From positions 1 to 63,656 of the IMG/VR virus record IMGVR_UViG_3300042992_000919: a DNA stretch of 63,656 nucleotides. One strand, written 5' to 3'. Positions 1 to 4,353 of this stretch are shown here, one piece after another. Origin of the DNA: a virus. Positions within the stretch are counted from its first letter, which is position 1; the number at the start of each line of letters is the position of its first letter. A program made the translations under genes and the position numbers. Under the pieces are notes generated by a model. That model ran no database searches and had not been told where the DNA came from. It saw nothing but the letters and a program-made list of their open reading frames with translations.

Positions 1-92
1 TCTAAATCTCCTGCTTTACCTGTTACTTGATAAGTAAACACTGTTTTACCTGATTGAGAACGGTAACTTCTTTTGAAACGCAATTTTAGCAT
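1..92 (-). CDS. Hypothetical protein, N-terminal fragment cut by window edge
   Basis: Only the first 30 codons are present; the gene continues beyond position 1. The visible N-terminus starts MLKLRFKRSYRS and is basic and beta-strand-like. I do not recognise a family. The start at 92 is supported by a copy of the five-fold repeated promoter-like element 29 nt upstream (122-143), at a distance similar to that seen at the other leftward units. It is the most downstream gene visible in the leftward block. Confidence 0.6.
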   Translation of the reverse strand, partial: MLKLRFKRSYRSQSGKTVFTYQVTGKAGDL

Positions 93-121
93 GGCTTTGT
101 TATTTAAATTATTATGTGAAT

Positions 122-143
122 TACAAGAGTTTTATTTGATTGT
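122..143 (-). promoter_or_regulatory. Leftward promoter-like element, copy 1
   Basis: On the minus strand this reads ACAATCAAATAAAACTCTTG followed by TA. It shares the core AAATRAAACTCTTGT with four other sites in the first 2.1 kb. It ends 29 nt before the ATG at 92. The element does not match the host-type TAnnTTTG box well, so I infer a phage-specific promoter; an operator or RNA element is possible. Confidence 0.6.
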
Positions 144-194
144 TTTTGGAGTAGGAAAATAATTTAGTATTAATCAAGGGAATTCAAAGGCTTG

Positions 195-229
195 ATAAAA
201 ATAAAGGGAGAGCATTACACTCCCCCCTT
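195..229 (-). terminator. Rho-independent terminator after the 134-aa gene
   Basis: On the minus strand a GGGAG / CTCCC stem with loop TGTAATGCT is followed by TTTATTTTTATC. It lies just beyond the stop of the gene at 250-654 and before the promoter-like element at 122-143, so it separates two leftward transcription units. Confidence 0.6.
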
Positions 230-249
230 ATCCACTCTATGAAACAATC

Positions 250-654
250 TTAATGAGCCATAAGATATGCAGGAGCCAATTTATCTGCTTCTACATCTGC
301 AACACGGATTTCAATTTCACCACGTAAATTTATCCATTGGTAGTTTACCTTATAGATATTGGTGTAAGGATTGAATCCTACAATTAAACAAGGGCCCATT
401 TCTCTCATGATTGTGTCTGCTTTTTCCCTAGATTCTTCTGTGGAATAATCCCACATTCTTTCAGTGGAAATAGCATCTGTACCCATTGATAGTGTTTGAG
501 GATGTTGGTAATCAAATATCCCTTTTAACACAATACCGAGATTAGCACCTGAATTAATGATGGCATTAGCAATTGCTTTGTTTGACTTTTCTGCAATTAA
601 ATGTGCAATGAAGTCTGTGTCAAATGACACTACTGTTGAATTTTGTTTTTTCAT
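250..654 (-). CDS. Hypothetical protein, 134 aa
   Basis: Soluble, mildly acidic protein with no signal peptide or membrane segment and no motif I recognise. The N-terminal 50 residues look helical (AEKSNKAIANAIINSGAN); the C-terminal part looks like beta strands (NIYKVNYQWINLRGEIEIRV). The start at 654 follows a copy of the repeated promoter-like element (677-698) by 22 nt, which fixes it well. A terminator hairpin lies downstream at 195-229, so this is a single-gene unit. Its place among small leftward genes suggests an early or accessory role, but the sequence gives no function. Confidence 0.7.
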   Translation of the reverse strand: MKKQNSTVVSFDTDFIAHLIAEKSNKAIANAIINSGANLGIVLKGIFDYQHPQTLSMGTDAISTERMWDYSTEESREKADTIMREMGPCLIVGFNPYTNIYKVNYQWINLRGEIEIRVADVEADKLAPAYLMAH

Positions 655-676
655 AGTTTTTGTGTATTTAGACTAT

Positions 677-698
677 AACAAGAGTTTCATTTGATTGT
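677..698 (-). promoter_or_regulatory. Leftward promoter-like element, copy 2
   Basis: Minus strand reads ACAATCAAATGAAACTCTTG then TT. It is the copy with the GAAACTC variant and lies 22 nt before the ATG at 654. It matches the other four copies at nearly every position. Confidence 0.65.
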
Positions 699-740
699 AA
701 TTTGAGGAAGATTGTAACCCATTATAAAACAGTGGGATTT

Positions 741-765
741 AAAGGGGAAGTTAGACTCCCCCTTT
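741..765 (-). terminator. Hairpin terminator overlapping the end of the leftward gene
   Basis: AAAGGGG at 741-747 can pair with CCCCTTT at 759-765. In the minus-strand transcript the stop codon (751-753) lies in the loop. The U-tract after the stem is weak, so this could be a processing or pausing hairpin. It separates the gene at 751-996 from the next promoter-like element at 677-698. Confidence 0.45.
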
Positions 766-996
766 TCTACACCTAAATTCATTCCACAGAAAACATACAT
801 ATTCACCACGTTTCTTTATGGTAAAACCATATTTATTAACGTTATGAACATTATAGCATCCTTCCCATTTATGGATATGAATTTTCATTCCTGGCAGGCA
901 AGGCTTTCTTTCCTTGATTAGCACACCATTTAGTATGTAGTACCAAGGTGAATATTTAGGTAATTCTTGTTCTATTATATAATCAATAGTTTCCAT
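751..996 (-). CDS. Hypothetical protein, about 81 aa
   Basis: A small protein with many aromatic and basic residues (YSPWYYILNGVLIKERK near the start, two Cys in the C-terminal part). No family recognised. The frame is open back to an ATG at 1044, which would overlap the upstream gene by 10 nt, but that longer start would run through a strong terminator hairpin (1001-1029). I therefore favour the ATG at 996, just after the hairpin's U-tract. No copy of the promoter-like element precedes it, so expression probably depends on read-through from the gene at 1035-1310. The 1044 start, with translational coupling, remains possible. Confidence 0.55.
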   Translation of the reverse strand: METIDYIIEQELPKYSPWYYILNGVLIKERKPCLPGMKIHIHKWEGCYNVHNVNKYGFTIKKRGEYVCFLWNEFRCRKGGV

Positions 997-1000
997 AAGC

Positions 1001-1029
1001 AAAAAATTAAGCGGGCTATTACACCCGCT
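1001..1029 (-). terminator. Rho-independent terminator with TGTAATAG loop
   Basis: In the minus-strand transcript AGCGGG pairs perfectly with CCCGCT across the eight-base loop TGTAATAG, followed by TAATTTTTTGC. It lies just after the stop of the gene at 1035-1310. The same eight-base loop occurs in the capsid-gene terminator at 32891-32923. Confidence 0.75.
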
Positions 1030-1034
1030 AATTG

Positions 1035-1310
1035 TTATTTGCATTGCTCAAGGATTTTGATTGATTTCTCTATATCCCGTAATGCAACTGCCCTTAATCT
1101 TGATTTGCCAAAGTTGATAACATTAGATAAATGGAAAGAGCCAGCATAATAATAGTATGTTTTGCCTTTATATTCTGTCTTCCATTTGTCAAGCCAATAA
1201 GTATATCGGCCTATTTCTCTTTCAAAGTTTGGCATTTCCTCTGCAAAACGCAGTTTGAAAATTGCTGATTGTCCTTGCATGGATACACCATGCTTCATTG
1301 TTTTGTACAT
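1035..1310 (-). CDS. Hypothetical protein, 91 aa
   Basis: Basic protein starting MYKTMKHGVSMQ. A second in-frame ATG at codon 4 (MKHGV) and a third at codon 11 are also possible starts. The middle is rich in Tyr, Trp and Lys (YWLDKWKTEYKGKTYYYY). No recognised domain, no membrane segment. A copy of the promoter-like element lies 26 nt upstream (1337-1358) and a strong terminator follows (1001-1029). The sequence AATCCACTC lies just before the start, resembling the ATCCACT found before two neighbouring genes. Confidence 0.65.
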   Translation of the reverse strand: MYKTMKHGVSMQGQSAIFKLRFAEEMPNFEREIGRYTYWLDKWKTEYKGKTYYYYAGSFHLSNVINFGKSRLRAVALRDIEKSIKILEQCK

Positions 1311-1336
1311 AAGAGTGGATTTTGAATTATTAAGAT

Positions 1337-1358
1337 TACAAGAGTTTCATTTAATTGT
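1337..1358 (-). promoter_or_regulatory. Leftward promoter-like element, copy 3
   Basis: Minus strand reads ACAATTAAATGAAACTCTTG then TA, ending 26 nt before the ATG at 1310. One C-to-T difference from copy 2 in the 5' half; the AAATGAAACTCTTGT core is unchanged. Confidence 0.65.
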
Positions 1359-1375
1359 ACTTGGAAAATGGGAGA

Positions 1376-1552
1376 CTATTCATCCCCCATTTCTTCATCA
1401 TACTCAAACTTGCCTGTAATAACAAAGTTCTTTACTTCCTCTTTGTAAGAGTATTCAATTACTTTATCATTAACTAATACGTGATAGGTGGCCCTACCAT
1501 CCACATCCCCTGCTGGTATTAACAGGAGAGTGGAAGTAATAAGTGAATACAT
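1376..1552 (-). CDS. Hypothetical protein, 58 aa
   Basis: Short gene starting MYSLITSTLLLIPAGDVDGR and ending EYDEEMGDE, so it has a hydrophobic N-terminus and an acidic tail. It reads like a compact beta-rich protein; the first 15 residues could be a weak membrane anchor, but no lipobox is seen. Its ATG overlaps the TGA of the upstream gene by one base (TGATG), which strongly suggests translational coupling in a two-gene unit with 1552-1806. No function can be given. Confidence 0.6.
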   Translation of the reverse strand: MYSLITSTLLLIPAGDVDGRATYHVLVNDKVIEYSYKEEVKNFVITGKFEYDEEMGDE

Positions 1553-1806
1553 CAATCAACATCATATGGTATAGACTCTGGTCTTTCAAAGTATCTCCAC
1601 CAAAACTCTTGGTCTTCCTCTGATAGCATTTCAAATTCCTCTTTAAACCTAGCTTCCGCTATTATAAGTTTATCATTGATCATATCTCTATAATCATAGA
1701 TATCCTGGTTATTATCTGGAACAGGATCAAACCATAGTCTGGTCAATTTGTCTAGCTCTTCCTGTATATATACAAGATTCGCAAATTTGGGGTTTGTTTG
1801 TAACAT
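1552..1806 (-). CDS. Hypothetical acidic protein, 84 aa
   Basis: Strongly acidic, helical-looking protein (EELDKLTRLWFDPVPDN, then EEFEMLSEEDQEFWWRYFERP). High negative charge with clustered Trp/Phe is common in small phage inhibitors and DNA mimics, but that is only a loose analogy and I do not assign it. The start follows a promoter-like element (1823-1844) by 16 nt and is preceded directly by AATCCACT. First gene of a unit with 1376-1552. Confidence 0.65.
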   Translation of the reverse strand: MLQTNPKFANLVYIQEELDKLTRLWFDPVPDNNQDIYDYRDMINDKLIIAEARFKEEFEMLSEEDQEFWWRYFERPESIPYDVD

Positions 1807-1822
1807 AGTGGATTATTTAGAA

Positions 1823-1844
1823 TACAAGAGTTTTATTTTATTGT
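1823..1844 (-). promoter_or_regulatory. Leftward promoter-like element, copy 4
   Basis: Minus strand reads ACAATAAAATAAAACTCTTG then TA, 16 nt before the ATG at 1806. The spacing to the start equals that of copy 5, and both share AATCCACT immediately before the ATG. Confidence 0.65.
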
Positions 1845-1852
1845 TTGTAAGA

Positions 1853-1887
1853 GTGAACAAGGCTGGGAAACCCCAACACTTGTCCAC
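1853..1887 (-). terminator. Long imperfect hairpin after the membrane-protein gene
   Basis: GTGAACAAGGCTGGG (1853-1867) pairs imperfectly with CCCAACACTTGTCCAC (1872-1887), a stem of about 14 pairs. It sits between the stop of the gene at 1895-2095 and the next promoter-like element. No clear U-tract follows, so termination is inferred from position. Confidence 0.45.
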
Positions 1888-1894
1888 TTGCTTT

Positions 1895-2095
1895 TTAGAA
1901 GTCTGACTCATCAATTGCTTGACCTAATAGAAATCCCCCAGCTAGAGATAGCATACCTCCAAGGAATAACATTGCTGGGAACTGTGCTACCTCCTTATAG
2001 GATAGACAGAATACCAAGGCTATAAGAGAAGAGAACAGAGCATAGGCTAGTGTTGTACCAAACACCACACCCAAGAAACTTAAAACATTTTTCAT
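1895..2095 (-). CDS. Small membrane protein, 66 aa, two transmembrane helices
   Basis: Two hydrophobic segments are plain: about residues 5-29 (SFLGVVFGTTLAYALFSSLI) and about 37-58 (AQFPAMLFLGGMLSLAGGFL), joined by a short polar loop, with an acidic C-terminal IDESDF. The frame is open further upstream to 2140, but that stretch contains the promoter-like element 2112-2133, so I place the start at 2095. Size and topology would fit a holin, a superinfection-exclusion protein or another inner-membrane effector. It lies 18 kb from the endolysin gene, so a holin role is not favoured by context. Confidence 0.7.
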   Translation of the reverse strand: MKNVLSFLGVVFGTTLAYALFSSLIALVFCLSYKEVAQFPAMLFLGGMLSLAGGFLLGQAIDESDF

Positions 2096-2111
2096 AGTGG
2101 ATTGAAATACA

Positions 2112-2133
2112 TACAAGAGTTTTATTTGATAGT
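2112..2133 (-). promoter_or_regulatory. Leftward promoter-like element, copy 5
   Basis: Minus strand reads ACTATCAAATAAAACTCTTG then TA, ending 16 nt before the ATG at 2095. This copy decides the start of that gene because the longer reading frame would pass through it. Confidence 0.65.
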
Positions 2134-2196
2134 CCATCACATAGATAGATAGATATTCTCTCTCAAAATATTTTTCTCATTCTAGATTACCTAATA

Positions 2197-2274
2197 GGTG
2201 ATATGCACTCTGTCAAGTGATAGGGGGTACACCAGTGGAGTGAGTTAGGCCGGGGGTCGTTTGGTATATCACCA
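2197..2274. other. GC-rich structured element in divergent intergenic region
   Basis: An 8-bp perfect inverted repeat, GGTGATAT at 2197-2204 and ATATCACC at 2266-2273, brackets 61 bases that are much richer in G and C than their surroundings. Inside, CACT (2206-2209) can pair with AGTG (2216-2219), or CACTC (2206-2210) with GAGTG (2239-2243), so alternative folds exist. The 78-base length and 7-8-bp closing stem recall a tRNA, but there is no TTC-type T-loop. It could be a structured RNA, a paired operator, or a replication or packaging element. The rest of 2134-2393 is AT-rich and holds only the rightward promoter. Confidence 0.45.
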
Positions 2275-2358
2275 CTAACATTCTCTTCTATAGTTGAATT
2301 TTTATATGGAAAAAAATTATGTTTATCAACACGGATGTTTATAAGATGTTATCCGAAA

Positions 2359-2389
2359 TTTGTTTGTTATTATATTATTCCTAACTTTG
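2359..2389 (+). promoter_or_regulatory. Bacteroidota-type promoter for the rightward genes
   Basis: A TTTG at 2359-2362 is followed after 19 nt by TAACTTTG at 2382-2389, an exact match to the Bacteroidota -33 TTTG / -7 TAnnTTTG pattern at usual spacing. The first ATG of the next gene is at 2394, about where transcription should start, so the message would be leaderless or nearly so. Confidence 0.55.
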
Positions 2390-2393
2390 TGAT

Positions 2394-2570
2394 ATGGATA
2401 ATAAACTACTACTTGTTAAAGCTTATATGGCTTGGGAGAAAGTTGGATTTGCTCCCGGTCCTGAGAAAGATGAATATGATAGACTATCTAAGTTAGATAT
2501 TCAGGATAATATTGTTGTTTCCCCATCGTGTAATTTAGATGATGAGGATTGTCTTAGTTGTGGAAGTTGA
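2394..2570 (+). CDS. Hypothetical protein, 58 aa
   Basis: Starts MDNKLLLVKAYMAWEKVGFA and ends DDEDCLSCGS, an acidic tail with a CxxC pair (CLSC) and one further Cys. The N-terminal part looks helical. No family recognised. The start is 5 nt after a perfect TAnnTTTG box, so translation may begin on a leaderless message; the in-frame ATG at codon 12 is an alternative. It is the first gene of a short rightward unit that ends with the GroES-like gene. Confidence 0.55.
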   Translation: MDNKLLLVKAYMAWEKVGFAPGPEKDEYDRLSKLDIQDNIVVSPSCNLDDEDCLSCGS

Positions 2571-2571
2571 T

Positions 2572-2736
2572 ATGAACGATAACACTGTTAGGCAACAATT
2601 AAATATTTATTTAGCCCAAGGAAAAATCAATTTCTACCAACTTCAATCCCTCATTAGGGAAGTCGAACAAAATAAATTAATGAAAGATCTCTCCAACCAA
2701 GAGAGAGATTTGATATTACAAACAATTAATAAATAA
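2572..2736 (+). CDS. Hypothetical helical protein, 54 aa
   Basis: Starts MNDNTVRQQLNIYLAQGKIN and is predicted almost wholly helical. An upstream in-frame ATG at 2539 would overlap the preceding gene; the start at 2572, one base after that gene's TGA, leaves no overlap and is preferred. No domain recognised. It is followed after 3 nt by the GroES-like gene, so the three genes probably share one message. Confidence 0.6.
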   Translation: MNDNTVRQQLNIYLAQGKINFYQLQSLIREVEQNKLMKDLSNQERDLILQTINK

Positions 2737-2739
2737 CAC

Positions 2740-3030
2740 ATGTGTAAATTTGAACCAATTCCTACAGGAATTATTGTTGAACTTGTTGAGGTGGAAGAAA
2801 CCTCTTCTGGAATTATTCTACCTGATGGTAGAAAAGCCTCGGATCTTGATGATTATAAAGGTGAGATTATCCTTAAAGTGGGAAGTGATGTACAGAGATT
2901 TAAAGAAGGAGATAGAGTGTATTTCTTTCCTTATGCTCAACCCTCTCTTATTAAAGATATGGATGCTAATGGTAAAGTGGTTACCTATATGTTTTTCAGG
3001 GAATCTGATATCATGGCAAAAGTTATTTAA
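2740..3030 (+). CDS. GroES-like co-chaperonin
   Basis: At 96 aa it has the length and layout of Cpn10/GroES: an N-terminal strand (PTGIIVELVEVEE), a Gly-containing mobile-loop region (TSSGIILPDGR, about residues 21-31) that would bind GroEL, the KGEIILKVG strand, the KEGDRVYFFPY strand and the C-terminal ESDIMAKVI strand that closes the beta barrel. Established knowledge: phage co-chaperonins such as T4 gp31 replace host GroES so that GroEL can fold the major capsid protein. No GroEL gene is in this window, so it would work with the host chaperonin. It ends a three-gene unit and is followed by a terminator. Confidence 0.85.
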   Translation: MCKFEPIPTGIIVELVEVEETSSGIILPDGRKASDLDDYKGEIILKVGSDVQRFKEGDRVYFFPYAQPSLIKDMDANGKVVTYMFFRESDIMAKVI

Positions 3031-3060
3031 TAATCGGAATCTGTCATATTTTTAAATAAA

Positions 3061-3087
3061 GCCTATAGTTTTCTATGGGCTTTTTTT
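3061..3087 (+). terminator. Rho-independent terminator after the GroES-like gene
   Basis: GCCTATAG (3061-3068) pairs with CTATGGGC (3073-3080) with one G-U pair and a TTTT loop, followed by seven T. The U-tract runs into TTTTTGTATATTGT, which may also be part of the next promoter. Confidence 0.85.
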
Positions 3088-3136
3088 GTATATTGTTTCT
3101 ATAATAGAATTACTAACTATAATAAAAATAAAAGAG

Positions 3137-3367
3137 ATGCAAGGAATTAATATTTTTAATTTTAAGAAGTATTTTAAACGTAGTGGTGATAATCAAAATG
3201 CTAGAATTGGTCATGTAAATAGTTTGCTGCCCTTAGTAATTGAAGATTCACCTAATACTTTAGGATTAGTGCCAGCATTTATTGGACAAATTGCAGTTCA
3301 ACCAAATAATAGTAGAGTATGGGTTGCATATAATGCCACTAGTTGGACTTACATTATACTTGATTAA
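3137..3367 (+). CDS. Small fibre-type virion protein, 76 aa, with N-terminal anchor motif
   Basis: Starts MQGINIFNFKKYFKR. The segment NARIGHVNSLLPLV (about residues 22-35) matches ARFGHINQLVNAI in the next gene and, more loosely, AKLADLNRLIDEI in the gene after that, so these three proteins share an N-terminal module. The C-terminal part (GQIAVQPNNSRVWVAYNATSW) has the repeated short strands seen at the tips of phage fibres. An ATG at 3086 is in frame but lies inside the terminator U-tract, so 3137 is preferred. Probably a minimal anchor-plus-tip fibre protein, by inference. Confidence 0.6.
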   Translation: MQGINIFNFKKYFKRSGDNQNARIGHVNSLLPLVIEDSPNTLGLVPAFIGQIAVQPNNSRVWVAYNATSWTYIILD

Positions 3368-3369
3368 TT

Positions 3370-4287
3370 ATGTTAAAAAAATTTTTACCAGAAACACCAG
3401 ATAAATTTCTTAATACATCCACTGATTTACCATTAGCAAGATTTGGACATATTAATCAGCTTGTAAATGCTATTAATAATTTAGAAGAGTCTTCTGGTGG
3501 TGGAACTATTCAATCAATAGTTGAAGGAGATAACATTTCTATTGACAATACAGATCCCGCAAATCCAATTATATCAGCAGATATATCAGAGGTAACTGGA
3601 TTTGTACGCACTATTTCTGGGGATAGTATTATCTCAGTAGATGACACTGATCCAGAAAATATTACTTTAAGTGCAACAGTTACAGGATTTATTTCTAGTA
3701 TTTTTAGCAAAGATAATACAATTTCAGTGGATGATACTGATCCTGAAAATCTAGATTTATCAGTGACAGGATTTATTCCGTTAACTGGAACAGGAAGTGA
3801 ATCTATCACTGGAGATATTGAAATGAATGGTACTGCTAGTATTAAAAGCGAAGGGAGTTTGACTAATAATTCACTTCGAGTGGGTACTGCAAATAATATT
3901 TTAAAAACAGTGGAAAAAAGTGGAACAACATCTTCTGAATTTATCACTACATTTAGTGCTATTGAAGGTGGAAAATGTTTAATGCAAGCCACTGATAGTG
4001 CTAGTAATACAACTTTAGTTTCAGTGAGAGCATCCGCTTCAAGTCATTCAATTGAAGTGGATAGTGAAAAATCAACTTTTCAAGGTATTGAATATGCACA
4101 AGATTTTTCTGGAAAATATTCTAGTAATAGTTTAATTGCTAGAAAAGATGCTCCTGCTATTTTTGTAGATTCAAGATCTCCTTCAGTTGGAGCAAATAAA
4201 ATTGGAGATATATATATAGATACAAATGCAATTGCTATTTATATAGCAGTGGGAATAACATTATCAGACTGGAAACAAATATTTTAA
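3370..4287 (+). CDS. Tail-fibre-like protein with three tandem repeats
   Basis: The N-terminal module runs from LKKFLPETPDKF to ARFGHINQLVNAINNL (residues 2-38). Residues about 50-140 hold three copies of a roughly 30-residue repeat built on (N/S)I-S-(V/I)-D-(D/N)-TDP-(E/A)N followed by TGF. A beta-rich shaft follows, and the C-terminus (GDIYIDTNAIAIYIAVG, then SDWKQIF) is a fibre-tip-like segment. Such repeats are usual in trimeric phage fibres. It starts 3 nt after the previous gene and both are probably one message. Receptor-binding or virion decoration is inferred. Confidence 0.7.
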   Translation: MLKKFLPETPDKFLNTSTDLPLARFGHINQLVNAINNLEESSGGGTIQSIVEGDNISIDNTDPANPIISADISEVTGFVRTISGDSIISVDDTDPENITLSATVTGFISSIFSKDNTISVDDTDPENLDLSVTGFIPLTGTGSESITGDIEMNGTASIKSEGSLTNNSLRVGTANNILKTVEKSGTTSSEFITTFSAIEGGKCLMQATDSASNTTLVSVRASASSHSIEVDSEKSTFQGIEYAQDFSGKYSSNSLIARKDAPAIFVDSRSPSVGANKIGDIYIDTNAIAIYIAVGITLSDWKQIF

Positions 4288-4353
4288 TATTCTATAATAT
4301 CATTATATTATATAGTATAGGTCTTTAAAAAATAAATTTAACATTTAAAATAT

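Noticed and set aside
2096-2140. A longer start (2140) for the small membrane protein
   Set aside because: It would run through the promoter-like element at 2112-2133; the ATG at 2095 has the same spacing to that element as the gene at 1806.
2197-2274. A tRNA gene
   Set aside because: Length and acceptor-like stem fit, but there is no TTCRA-type T-loop, no GG in the D-loop and no clean anticodon stem, so I list it only as a structured element.
2750-3055. A second plus-strand frame across the GroES-like gene
   Set aside because: It overlaps the whole co-chaperonin gene in another frame and its translation has no recognisable pattern.
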